This document shows positions 43,582 to 56,216 of a stretch of 64,000 bases of DNA, piece after piece; within the stretch, counting starts at the first letter, position 1, and each line of letters opens with the position of its first letter. The stretch is from Roseateles_B sp041905785 (GTDB lineage Bacteria; Pseudomonadota; Gammaproteobacteria; Burkholderiales; Burkholderiaceae_C). Location of the stretch: the NCBI GenBank assembly GCA_041905785.1, contig JAYRKJ010000001.1, forward strand, positions 279,744 to 343,743, in the 5' to 3' direction. The notes under the pieces are model-generated. The model worked only from the letters and a program-made list of their open reading frames with translations. It had not been told where the DNA came from and made no database searches. A program made the position numbers and the translations under genes.

Positions 43582-45945
43582 TCAGCGCGCCGGGCCCGCC
43601 CCTGGCGCCAGCGCCGCCGGCCAGTGCATGGGCAGCTCCAGCCGCAGCGCAAAACCCTGCTCGGGCTGCAGCAGTTGCGCCTGCCCGCCCAGGCGCTTGG
43701 CCAGATTGGCGACGATGTACATGCCCAGGCCCGATCCGCCCTGGCCGCGGCGGGTGGTGAAGAAGGGCTCGAACGCATGGGCCCGCACCGCCTCGCTGAG
43801 GCCGATGCCGTCGTCCGCATAGTCGATGCGCAGCATCGTTGCGCAGCACTGGGCGCGCAGGGTGATCCGGCCGCCGCGGCCCTCCGGGAAGGCGTGGGTC
43901 AGGCTGTTCATGAGGAGGTTGGAAAGGATCTGGCTGAGCAGCCCGGGCACCGTCTCGATCTGCAGGCCCTCCGGCACCTCCAGCCGGCATTCGACCTGCG
44001 CCCGGCGCAGCGCGGGGCTGTGCACCGACAGCACGCTTTGCAGGTAGTCCTTCAGCCCCAGGCGCTGCGGCGCCTCGGCATTCTGGTCCACGGCGATGCG
44101 CTTGAAGTCGCCCATGAGCGTCGCGGCCCTTTGCAGGTTGCGGTCCACCAGATCGGCGGCGCTGGCCAGTTGGGCGGCCAGGTTCTGAAGCTCGCCGCGC
44201 GTGAGTTTCTCCGTGCCTTGGGCCACGCGCCCGAGCCGCTTGGCGCTGTCTGCAATGCCCGAGGCCGCGGTGACGGCCACGCCGATGGGCGTGTTCACGT
44301 CATGCGCGATGCTGGCGACCATGCGGCCCAGGGAGACGAACTTCTCCTGCTCCAGTTCCTGGCGGGCGTCCTTGGCCAGGGCCAGGTCCAGCGAGAGCAG
44401 CAGCCGCTCGCAGATTTTGGCCAGGTGACCGGCGCTGAGCAGGTTCTCGCGGGTCCAGGCGCGCTCGCTGCCGAGCCGCTGCAGCCACAAAATGCCGCGC
44501 AACTGCTGCTGCAGGCGCAAGGGCACCTCGATGCGCCCGCCCTGCGTCTGCGCGCCCGGCCGCGAGGCCAGCTCCACGGCGTGCGGGTGCAGTCGCATGT
44601 CGCGGATCACCAGGGGCTCGTGGCTGTCGGTCAGCATGCGCAGGTAGGCCGCGCAATGGCGGGCGTCCAGCCCGTGGGCGCTGGGCTTGGCCGCCTGCGC
44701 GATGCTGATGAACTGCTGCTGGCCGTTCTCGTCCCACCACACGGTCCAGTCGTCCAGGCCCAGGATGGCCAGCACCTGCTCGCGCATTTGCAGCAGCGCC
44801 AGGCGCAGGTCCTCGGGCGTTTCGATGCTGAAGTGCTGGTTGGACAAGGCCAGCATGCGCTCTTCGGGGCCTTGGCGCAGATGGTCCAAGCGTACCAGGG
44901 CGCTGAGCCGCTCCGTCAGGCTCAGCCGGTGGAGCTCGGACTCCAGGGCCTGGTGCTGCCAGAGCTGCTCCAGCGCCTCGCCGAGCCGGCCGGCGTGCTG
45001 GTAGAGCTGGGCCAATGCCCTGTGGGCGCTGCTTTGCTGGCGCCGTGCGCCCAGGCTGCGCGCCAGTGCCAGGGCCTGTTCACCGCTCTGGATGGCGTGC
45101 GTCCAGTCCTTGCCGTCCATGGCCAGCTCGGTGAGGGTGGCGCTGATCATGGCCTCCAGCCACACGTAGCCGCAGCGGCGCGCCGACTCCAGCGCCTGCT
45201 CGCAGCGCTGGCGGGCCAGTTGCACCTGACCCGTGGCCTGCGCGCAGCGGGCCAGATGCCACTGGGCCTCGGCCACGTAGTCCCGGTGCCCGATGCTGCG
45301 GGCCCGCTCCATGCCCCGCTCGAAGCTGTCGCGGGCCTGCAGGTACTCGGCGCGGTTGTACTGGGCCACGCCCAGGTTGATCAGCAACTTGGCCTGCAGG
45401 TAGCGCGCGGCCAGCTGGGGCGCACCGCTGCGCAGCTGGCTCTGGGCGTCCAGCAGCAGGTGCTGGCCGGTCTGCCAGTCCCCCAGCGCGAAATGCAGCT
45501 GGGCCAGACCGATGCAGGGGGCGACGCCCTCCAGGCTGCCGGGCTGCAGGGCAGCGAGGTCCAGGGCCTCGGACCAGTGGGCGCTGGCCTGCTGATACTC
45601 GGCCGCCTGGTAGCACAGCCGCCCCAAGGCCTCGTGCAGTCGCGTTGCCTGGCGGATCAGCCCGGCCTCCTGCGCCTGGGACAGGGCCTGCTGCAGCGCA
45701 GGACGCAGCGCGGCGGCGCGGCCCAGGCGCTCGCTCGAGAAGAACAGCCCCAGCAGCAGTTGCAGCCGGCGCATGAGGGGCAGGTCTTGCGCCTGCTGCA
45801 GCGCATGCTCGTAGAGCGGCAGGGCGCAGCGCGGGTGGCGCATGCCGGCCAAGGCCAGGCGATGTAGCAGCCGTGCTGCCGCATCGTTGTCGACTGGGGC
45901 GGGGGCCGGACTCGCGCCGGGGGACGGGGGCTGGTACTGCTGCAT
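43582..45945 (-). CDS. soluble TPR-GAF sensor histidine kinase
   Basis: 787 aa with no transmembrane segment. Residues 20-340 are helical TPR-type repeats (for example ARYLQAKLLINLGVAQYNRA, RRQQSSAHRALAQLYQHAGR), a GAF-like region follows (about 355-510), then a dimerisation helix with the phosphoacceptor in SIAHDVNTPIGV and a C-terminal HATPase_c (NLLMNSLTHAF, DDGIGLSEA, GQGGSGLGMYIV). No response regulator lies beside it, so it is an orphan kinase here. ATG 45945 is chosen for its AAGGAG at ideal spacing over the upstream ATG 45969. Confidence 0.88.
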   Translation of the reverse strand: MQQYQPPSPGASPAPAPVDNDAAARLLHRLALAGMRHPRCALPLYEHALQQAQDLPLMRRLQLLLGLFFSSERLGRAAALRPALQQALSQAQEAGLIRQATRLHEALGRLCYQAAEYQQASAHWSEALDLAALQPGSLEGVAPCIGLAQLHFALGDWQTGQHLLLDAQSQLRSGAPQLAARYLQAKLLINLGVAQYNRAEYLQARDSFERGMERARSIGHRDYVAEAQWHLARCAQATGQVQLARQRCEQALESARRCGYVWLEAMISATLTELAMDGKDWTHAIQSGEQALALARSLGARRQQSSAHRALAQLYQHAGRLGEALEQLWQHQALESELHRLSLTERLSALVRLDHLRQGPEERMLALSNQHFSIETPEDLRLALLQMREQVLAILGLDDWTVWWDENGQQQFISIAQAAKPSAHGLDARHCAAYLRMLTDSHEPLVIRDMRLHPHAVELASRPGAQTQGGRIEVPLRLQQQLRGILWLQRLGSERAWTRENLLSAGHLAKICERLLLSLDLALAKDARQELEQEKFVSLGRMVASIAHDVNTPIGVAVTAASGIADSAKRLGRVAQGTEKLTRGELQNLAAQLASAADLVDRNLQRAATLMGDFKRIAVDQNAEAPQRLGLKDYLQSVLSVHSPALRRAQVECRLEVPEGLQIETVPGLLSQILSNLLMNSLTHAFPEGRGGRITLRAQCCATMLRIDYADDGIGLSEAVRAHAFEPFFTTRRGQGGSGLGMYIVANLAKRLGGQAQLLQPEQGFALRLELPMHWPAALAPGAGPAR

Positions 45946-46048
45946 GCCGCTCCTTGCTGGCCCGGCCATGCGTCACGCGCTGCCGGCGCCTTGAACAGGG
46001 CTCAGGATACCGAGGCCCGGCGCTGCCGACCAGCATGCAAGCCGGGGA

Positions 46049-47287
46049 TCAGAACAGCGGCAGGTTCTCGAGCCTGGCCTGGGCGGGGCGCGCCGCCCTG
46101 GCCGGCGGCGGTGGCGCATCGCCGGGGCGGCTCAGCGAGGCCATGCGCACGCCCAGCAGGCGCAGGCGCTGGCTCAGGTCCACCCGCTTGAGGCACTGGC
46201 CCGCAGCCTGGCGGATGGCGGCGGCGTCCTGGATGGGCAGGGGCAGGGTCAGGTCGCGGGTGACGGTGCGAAAACCCTCGAAACGCAGCTTGATGCCCAC
46301 GGTGCGGCCCAGGTAGCCCTTGCGCTGCAGGTCCGCGGCGAGCTGTTCGCAGAGCTCGGTGAAGATGCGGCCCAGCAGCTCGCGGTCATGCCTGGCGTGC
46401 AGGTCGCGCTCGAAGGTGGTCTCGCGGCTGATGGACACGGGCTCGCTGTGCGTCACCACCGGCCGCTCGTCGCGCCCGTGCGCGGCCTCGTGCAGCCAGG
46501 CCCCGTAGCTGCGGCCGAAGCGTTCGATCAGCATGACCGGCGAGGCCACCGCGAGCTCGGCGATGGTCCGGATGCCCAGCGCCTCCAGCTTGGCCGCCGC
46601 CTTGGGGCCGATGCCGTTGATGCGCCGCACCGGCAGGGGCCAGATGCGTTCGGCGATGTCCTCATGCGTCAGCACGGTCAGGCCGTCGGGCTTGTCCAGG
46701 TCGGATGCGATCTTGGACAGCAGCTTGTTGGGCGTGATGCCGATGGAGCAGCTCAGTCCGGTGGCCCGGCTGACACTGTTCTTGATCTCGCGGGCCACGG
46801 CGCGCACGCCACCCAGCGGGTCATGCCCCACGGCCTCCTGCACGCCGGGCACCGCGCTCAGGTCGATGTAGATCTCGTCGATGCCGCGGTCCTCGATCAC
46901 CGGGGCGATCTCGGCCACGGCAGCCTTGAACAGGCGCGAGTAATGCCGGTAGGCCTCGAAGTCGGTGGGCAGGAGGACGGCGTCAGGCGCCAACAGCGCG
47001 GCCTTCATCAGGCCCATGGCCGAGTACACGCCCAGGGCCCGGGCGGCATAAGTGGAGGTGGTGACGACGCCGCGGCCGGCATAGTCCCGCAGGCGGGCGT
47101 ACTGCCGGCTGCCGTCCTGCAGCGTGCGCGGCGCATGCATGCGCCGGCCGCCGATCACCACCGGCTGGCCTTTGAGCTCGGGGTAGCGCAGCAGCTCCAC
47201 GGAGGCGTAGAAGGCGTCCATGTCCAGATGGGCGATCCAGCGCCGGGGCGCTGGCGCTGCATCCAGGGGCCGCTCGAACTCACTCAT
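46049..47287 (-). CDS. dinB: DNA polymerase IV (Y family) DinB
   Basis: Error-prone translesion polymerase. 412 aa, longer than E. coli DinB (351) by a Pro/Ala/Arg-rich tail. Palm motifs WIAHLDMDAFYASVE (first catalytic Asp) and RGIDEIYIDLS (Asp-Glu pair) are intact. The helix-hairpin-helix INGIGPKAAAKLEALG and little-finger domain follow. The terminal LENLPLF is a beta-clamp-binding motif. ATG 47287 has GACAAT 6 nt upstream and no Shine-Dalgarno. I see no LexA box. Confidence 0.94.
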   Translation of the reverse strand: MSEFERPLDAAPAPRRWIAHLDMDAFYASVELLRYPELKGQPVVIGGRRMHAPRTLQDGSRQYARLRDYAGRGVVTTSTYAARALGVYSAMGLMKAALLAPDAVLLPTDFEAYRHYSRLFKAAVAEIAPVIEDRGIDEIYIDLSAVPGVQEAVGHDPLGGVRAVAREIKNSVSRATGLSCSIGITPNKLLSKIASDLDKPDGLTVLTHEDIAERIWPLPVRRINGIGPKAAAKLEALGIRTIAELAVASPVMLIERFGRSYGAWLHEAAHGRDERPVVTHSEPVSISRETTFERDLHARHDRELLGRIFTELCEQLAADLQRKGYLGRTVGIKLRFEGFRTVTRDLTLPLPIQDAAAIRQAAGQCLKRVDLSQRLRLLGVRMASLSRPGDAPPPPARAARPAQARLENLPLF

Positions 47288-47293
47288 GGCGGC

Positions 47294-47299
47294 ATTGTC
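47294..47299 (-). promoter_or_regulatory. candidate -10 box of dinB
   Basis: GACAAT on the minus strand, 6 nt before ATG 47287. No LexA-type CTGT-N8-ACAG is seen around it. Confidence 0.3.
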
Positions 47300-47354
47300 G
47301 CCCGCCGCCCTGACAGGCGCTGTCAGCAGTGGGCGCGCAAGAGGGCTGGCCGGC

Positions 47355-47846
47355 TCAGTGCCCGCAGCTGCTGCTGCCGCAGGAGCTGATGGCCGCGCCG
47401 GCCGTGGCCTCGCTGGCCTCGGGCTTGCTCAGCAGGCCGGTGCTGCTGTCGAAGCCGACCTGCTGCATGTGGAAGACCAGGGCCGCGTCCATCATCTCGG
47501 CATGGGCCGGGAACCACTGGGCCAGCTCGGGGCCGATGATGCGCATGGGCTCCAGGTCCTTCAGCTCCAGCGCGTAGCGCCGCACCTCGCGCAGGGTGTC
47601 CAGCACCATCTGGTGCTGCTTGCTGTGGCAGTTCTCCGGGGCAAAGCCGGTGGCGGCCATCCAGCGCTCTTCCATCGCGAAATGCGCCTCGGTGTGCGCC
47701 AGCAGGGCTTCGAAGGCGGGCATGGCATCTCCGCCGCTGGCCAGGGCGGCGGAGAACTCGTTCAGCAAACCCACGAATTCTTGGTGGGTGTCGTCCAGCT
47801 CGGCGTGTTGCAGCGCGAGCTCGGGGGTCCAGGTGATCAGGCTCAT
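47355..47846 (-). CDS. hemerythrin domain protein (bacteriohemerythrin-like)
   Basis: A 163-aa protein with a four-helix bundle binding a di-iron site and oxygen. Ligand pattern: H in ALQHAELDDTHQEF, H and E in AHTEAHFAMEERWM, H in CHSKQHQMVLD, H in PAHAEMMD. The C-terminus is Gly/Ser/Cys-rich (ISSCGSSSCGH), which could bind metal. Role could be oxygen or iron handling; not resolved. A TATCGT 6 nt before ATG 47846 is a weak -10 candidate. Confidence 0.88.
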   Translation of the reverse strand: MSLITWTPELALQHAELDDTHQEFVGLLNEFSAALASGGDAMPAFEALLAHTEAHFAMEERWMAATGFAPENCHSKQHQMVLDTLREVRRYALELKDLEPMRIIGPELAQWFPAHAEMMDAALVFHMQQVGFDSSTGLLSKPEASEATAGAAISSCGSSSCGH

Positions 47847-47913
47847 GGCCGAACGATACCCGACGCGCCTGACGGCAGGTCTTGAGACGCGTCAAGGGCA
47901 GCGCGGGCGGCGC

Positions 47914-49311
<1,398 letters not shown>

Positions 49312-49438
49312 GGTTTGTTGCAAGGCGGCGGGCCGGCACCGTGCGGGGCGGGCCCTGGGCTGGGGGAGAATGGCCGTCGATTCTAAAGACTGCCATCCGG
49401 CCCGACCCCTTCCAGCCGCCGTCCAGCCTTCGAAGCTC

Positions 49439-50530
49439 ATGAAGCAGCCGCCTTCCTCCACGTCGGACTCCGCCACGACTCTGCTGCCGCCGCTGGTCGC
49501 CGCGCGCTCGGGACCGCCGGAGGCGCTCAAGGACGAGGAAGCCGCGCTGCGGGCCCAGCTCTTCGACGTCTGCCATATCGGCCTGGTGCTGCGCGCGGTG
49601 CTGGGGGTGCAGGTTCTGCTGTCGCTGGGTGTGGCCCTGCAGGCCCGCGACGCGGTGCAATGGCTTTGGCAGCTCGCCAGTGCCAGCTTCGTGTCCATGA
49701 CGGCCGTGCTGGCCTGGCTGGTACTGGTGTGCGCGGGCAAGCGGCTGCTGGCGCAGCTGAGCAGCTTCGGGCAATGGTTGGCATTGGCAGCGCTCGGCGC
49801 CGCGAGCGCAAGCCTGGCCTGGCAACTGCTCAATGTGGCCGAAGGCGAGCCCGGCAACGGCTTTCGGCTGCTGGCCGTGGCGCTCAGCGGCGCGACGGTG
49901 GCCTCTTCGCTGTGGCTGTGGCTGCGCAGCCGCCAGCGCTGGCAGCGTCCGGCGGCGGCCATGGCCCAGCTGGTGGAGCTGCAGTCCCGCATCCGCCCCC
50001 ACTTCCTCTTCAATACCCTCAACTCCGCCATCGTGCTGGTGCAGCTGGACCCGCAACGCGCCGAGAAGGTGCTGGAGGACCTGAGCGAGCTGTTCCGGGT
50101 GGCGCTGAGCGAGAGCGGTGCTGCCGTCAGCCTGGACGAGGAAATCGAGCTGGCACGGCGCTATCTGGAGATCGAGCAGATCCGCTTTGGGGAGCGCCTG
50201 CGTTTGCGCTGGCGCCTGGATCCGCAGGCCGGTGCCGTGCGCGTGCCGCCGCTGCTGCTCCAGCCTTTGGTGGAGAACGCGGTGCGCCATGGCGTCGAGC
50301 CCAATGACGACGGCGGCGAGATCGAGGTGCTGACCCGCTGCCGCGGCAGCCAGGTGGAGCTGCGCGTGAGCAACACCGTCGGCCAGGGCGCCTCACGCCC
50401 CGGCCACGGCCTGGCGCTGGACAATGTGCGCGAGCGTCTGCTCCTGATGCATGACGTGGCGGCGCAATTCGAGGTCCATGCAGAGCCGCGGCGCTATGTG
50501 GTGAAAATTCTGCTGCCCCTGCAATCCTGA
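49439..50530 (+). CDS. algZ: LytS/AlgZ (FimS) type sensor histidine kinase
   Basis: Atypical membrane histidine kinase paired with AlgR. 363 aa with four hydrophobic segments (about residues 45-65, 75-100, 105-125, 135-160). The His kinase motif ELQSRIRPHFLFNTLNS (phosphoacceptor in PHFLFNTLN) and the ATPase PLLLQPLVENAVRHGVE are the LytS-class hallmarks. It is followed 11 bp later by the response regulator. In Pseudomonas this pair governs twitching motility and alginate; the role here is inferred only. Confidence 0.9.
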   Translation: MKQPPSSTSDSATTLLPPLVAARSGPPEALKDEEAALRAQLFDVCHIGLVLRAVLGVQVLLSLGVALQARDAVQWLWQLASASFVSMTAVLAWLVLVCAGKRLLAQLSSFGQWLALAALGAASASLAWQLLNVAEGEPGNGFRLLAVALSGATVASSLWLWLRSRQRWQRPAAAMAQLVELQSRIRPHFLFNTLNSAIVLVQLDPQRAEKVLEDLSELFRVALSESGAAVSLDEEIELARRYLEIEQIRFGERLRLRWRLDPQAGAVRVPPLLLQPLVENAVRHGVEPNDDGGEIEVLTRCRGSQVELRVSNTVGQGASRPGHGLALDNVRERLLLMHDVAAQFEVHAEPRRYVVKILLPLQS

Positions 50531-50541
50531 GGCTTCCGGTG

Positions 50542-51369
50542 ATGACCCCGTCTGGCGACTCCCCGCTGCGAACCTTGATCGTCGACGACGAGCCGCTGGC
50601 GCGCCTGCGCCTGCGCGGCCTGCTGGAAGGGCTGCCGGGCCTGCCGGTGCGCGTGCTGGCCGAGGCCGCGTCTGCGGTCCAGGCCCAGGCGTGGCTGCGC
50701 GAGCACCCCTGCGACCTGGTCTTCCTGGACATCCAGATGCCCGGGCCGGACGGCCTTCAGCTGGCACAGTCCCTGGCAGCGCTGCCGCGGCGGCCGGTCG
50801 TGATCTTCGTGACGGCCCACGCCCAGCATGCCTTGCGCGCCTTCGAGATCGAGGCCCTGGACTACCTGACCAAGCCGGTGCGGCGCGAAAGGCTGGAAGC
50901 GGCGGTCGAACGCGCCCGCAGCCGGCTTCAGGAGCGCCTGGCGGCCGCGACCTGGCAGCAGGCGCAGGCCGAGGCCCAGGACTTGCCGGAGGGCGAGTGC
51001 CTGACCATCACCGAGCGGGGGCGCCTGATCCGTGTGCCCATGGCCCAGGTGCTTTACTTCAAGGCTGAGCTCAAGTACCTGACGGTCCGTACCGGGAGCC
51101 AGAGCTACATCATGGAAGGCTCGCTGTCTGATCTGGAACAGCGCCTGGGCGGGCGCTTCCTGCGCATCCATCGCAACGCCCTGGTGGCGCGCAAGGCCAT
51201 GCGCGAGCTGGACCGGCACTTCACCCCGCCCGGCGGCGAGGCCGATGCCGAAGCCGGCGAGGGCTGGGCCCTGCGCGTGGCGCCGGTGGACGAATGGCTG
51301 TCGGTGTCGCGGCGCCAGGTGGCCGCGGTGCGCGAGGCCCTGGCTTCGGGAGGGCAGGGCGGCCGCTGA
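50542..51369 (+). CDS. algR: LytTR response regulator AlgR
   Basis: 275 aa. Receiver domain at the N-terminus (LIVDDEPLARLRLRG with the acidic pair, phospho-Asp in LVFLDIQMPGPDG, Lys in ALDYLTKPV) and a C-terminal LytTR DNA-binding domain (about 150-265: LTITERGRLIRVPM, LYFKAELKYLTVRT, FLRIHRNALVAR). ATG 50542 is preferred over GTG 50539. It directly follows algZ and converges with ppc. Confidence 0.9.
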   Translation: MTPSGDSPLRTLIVDDEPLARLRLRGLLEGLPGLPVRVLAEAASAVQAQAWLREHPCDLVFLDIQMPGPDGLQLAQSLAALPRRPVVIFVTAHAQHALRAFEIEALDYLTKPVRRERLEAAVERARSRLQERLAAATWQQAQAEAQDLPEGECLTITERGRLIRVPMAQVLYFKAELKYLTVRTGSQSYIMEGSLSDLEQRLGGRFLRIHRNALVARKAMRELDRHFTPPGGEADAEAGEGWALRVAPVDEWLSVSRRQVAAVREALASGGQGGR

Positions 51370-51391
51370 GCGGCACGCCCCGGCGAGCCGC

Positions 51392-54274
<2,883 letters not shown>

Positions 54275-54378
54275 GGCGGCTTGGGGGTTGGCTCCGGGGT
54301 TGCCGGAGCGTGGGGGCTGGGTGCGCGAAAGCGTAGCCGGATCACGATTGCCGCACCGTTCAGCCGGTTTTCAGCAAT

Positions 54379-54391
54379 GTAACCAAGTTAC
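54379..54391. repeat. small inverted repeat upstream of ppc and hemC
   Basis: GTAAC-CAA-GTTAC in an AT-rich island of the 190-bp ppc/hemC divergent spacer. The symmetrical arms suit an operator for a dimeric regulator (inference). Confidence 0.35.
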
Positions 54392-54452
54392 CTTGCTTTG
54401 ACTTTATCAGTTTCTTTGACCCCTTCGTGGCCGCCCCGCCACGGGCCTGCGC

Positions 54453-54458
54453 TAGCAT
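54453..54458 (+). promoter_or_regulatory. candidate -10 box of hemC
   Basis: TAGCAT, 6 nt before ATG 54465, without a Shine-Dalgarno. TTGACC at 54416 is too far upstream to act as its -35. Confidence 0.3.
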
Positions 54459-54464
54459 CCCACC

Positions 54465-55394
54465 ATGATGGAAAACATAGTGATCGCGACGCGCGAAAGC
54501 AGGCTGGCCCTCTGGCAGGCCGAACATGTGAAGGCCCTGCTGGAGCAGCGCCTGAGTGCCAAGGTGGCGTTGCTGGGCATGACCACCCGCGGGGACCAGA
54601 TCCTGGATCGCACCCTGTCCAAGGTGGGAGGCAAGGGGCTCTTCGTCAAGGAGCTGGAAACGGCGCTGGAGGAAGGTCGGGCCCACCTGGCCGTGCACTC
54701 GCTCAAGGACGTGCCCATGGATCTGCCCGAGGGCTTTGCCCTGGTCGCCATCCTGGAGCGCGAGGATGCGCGCGATGCCTTTGTCTCCAACACCTACGGC
54801 GGCCTGGATGACTTGCCGAAGGGCGCGCTGGTGGGGACCTCCAGCCTGCGCCGGGTGGTGCAGCTGAAGAATCTGCGACCCGACCTGCGCATCGAACCCC
54901 TGCGCGGCAACCTGGACACGCGGCTGCGCAAGCTGGACGAAGGCGGCTACGACGCCATCGTGCTTGCGGCGGCGGGCCTTAAGCGCCTGGGCCTGGGGGA
55001 GCGCATCCGCTCCTTCTTTGCGCTGGACCAGATGATTCCCTGCGCCGGACAAGGCGCCCTGGGCCTGGAGGTGCGCGCCGATGCCGCGGCACTGATCCAG
55101 GCGCTGGGCGGCCTCACCGACAGGTCCACCTGGCTGGCCACGCAGGCCGAGCGCGCCGTCTCGCGCAGCCTGGGCGGCAGCTGCTCCATGCCCTTGGCCG
55201 CACATGCCCGATGGGTGCAAGGTCAGCTCCACCTGGACGTGGCCCTGGGACATCCGGAGCATGCCGAGCGCCCGCTGCTGAAGGCACGGGTGCTTGGGCA
55301 GCCGGCCGATGAAGCGGCGGCGCGCAGCCTGGGCCTGCAGGCCGCCGAGGCCCTGCGGGCGCAGGGCGCCGAGGATTACCTGCGCTGTGCCTGA
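54465..55394 (+). CDS. hemC: hydroxymethylbilane synthase (porphobilinogen deaminase) HemC
   Basis: Joins four porphobilinogens into hydroxymethylbilane in haem synthesis. 309 aa. Motifs: IATRESRLALWQAEHVK, FVKELETALEEG, AVHSLKDVPMDLP, GTSSLRRVVQL, and the dipyrromethane-cofactor Cys in LGGSCSMPLAAHA. First of hemC-hemD-hemX-hemY; the hemD start overlaps its end by 8 bp. Confidence 0.97.
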   Translation: MMENIVIATRESRLALWQAEHVKALLEQRLSAKVALLGMTTRGDQILDRTLSKVGGKGLFVKELETALEEGRAHLAVHSLKDVPMDLPEGFALVAILEREDARDAFVSNTYGGLDDLPKGALVGTSSLRRVVQLKNLRPDLRIEPLRGNLDTRLRKLDEGGYDAIVLAAAGLKRLGLGERIRSFFALDQMIPCAGQGALGLEVRADAAALIQALGGLTDRSTWLATQAERAVSRSLGGSCSMPLAAHARWVQGQLHLDVALGHPEHAERPLLKARVLGQPADEAAARSLGLQAAEALRAQGAEDYLRCA

Positions 55395-56196
55395 GCAAGG
55401 CGCGCACGCCCCGGCCGGCGCGGCATCCAGCCCGGGGCCGCGCCTGATCCTGACGCGTCCGCGCGCCCAGGCACGGGATTGGCTGCGGCGCATGCACCGG
55501 CTTGGCGTGCCCTGCGCGCTGTTGCCGCTGCTGGACATCCACCCGCTGGACCCCGGCCCCGCCCGCGAGGCCTGGGGGCGGCTGGCGGAACAGTCGCTGC
55601 TGATGTTCGTCAGCCCCAACGCGGTCGAGCATTTCTTCGCTGCCCGCCCCGAGGGCGTGGCTTGGCCGGCGCACACCCTGGCCGCCACCGTCGGCCCTGG
55701 CAGCGCGCAAGCGCTGCTTGGCCATGGCGTGCCGCCGGCGCTGCTGCGCCAGCCGCCCGCGGACGCACCCAGCCTGGATTCCGAACACCTGTGGCCTTTG
55801 CTGGCCGGCGAGGACTGGCATGGCAGGCAGGTACTGCTGGTCCGTGGCGACGGGGGCAGGGAATGGCTGGCGGATCGGCTGCGCGAGGCCGGCGCACGGG
55901 TGACAGGGCTCAGCGTCTATCGGCGTCAGGCGCCCAGCCTGTCCGCTGAGGAACAGGCGGTGTTGACCGCAGCGCTGGCCGCGCCGCAGGACCATGTCTG
56001 GCTCTTCAGCAGCGCCGAGGCCATCGCCCATCTGCCGCAGCTCGCCGGCCCGCAGGCGGACTGGACGCGCAGCCGCGCCATCGCCACGCATGAGCGCATT
56101 GCCGAAGGCGCGCGGCGTCTCGGCGTCGGGCATGTGGTTTTGACGCGACCGGACGCCGTGGCGGTCGCCCAGGCCCTGCAAGGCCCCTGGGACTGA
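55387..56196 (+). CDS. hemD: uroporphyrinogen-III synthase HemD
   Basis: Cyclises hydroxymethylbilane to uroporphyrinogen III with inversion of ring D. 269 aa, two-lobed fold with low overall conservation. Recognisable: LILTRPRAQARDWLRRM, LMFVSPNAVEHFF, VGPGSAQAL, VLLVRGDGGREWLADRLR, VYRRQAP, WLFSSAEAIAHL. GTG 55387 overlaps the hemC stop and gives the normal length. Located as in Pseudomonas. Confidence 0.92.
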   Translation: MPEQGAHAPAGAASSPGPRLILTRPRAQARDWLRRMHRLGVPCALLPLLDIHPLDPGPAREAWGRLAEQSLLMFVSPNAVEHFFAARPEGVAWPAHTLAATVGPGSAQALLGHGVPPALLRQPPADAPSLDSEHLWPLLAGEDWHGRQVLLVRGDGGREWLADRLREAGARVTGLSVYRRQAPSLSAEEQAVLTAALAAPQDHVWLFSSAEAIAHLPQLAGPQADWTRSRAIATHERIAEGARRLGVGHVVLTRPDAVAVAQALQGPWD

Positions 56197-56200
56197 CACC

Positions 56201-56206
56201 TACAAT
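56201..56206 (+). promoter_or_regulatory. candidate -10 box of hemX
   Basis: TACAAT, 10 nt before GTG 56217 in the 20-bp hemD-hemX gap, with no Shine-Dalgarno. It could give hemXY its own promoter inside the operon. Confidence 0.35.
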
Positions 56207-56216
56207 CCCCGGCACT

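Noticed and set aside
47200..47350. LexA box controlling dinB
   Set aside because: No CTGT-N8-ACAG-like palindrome is visible near the start.
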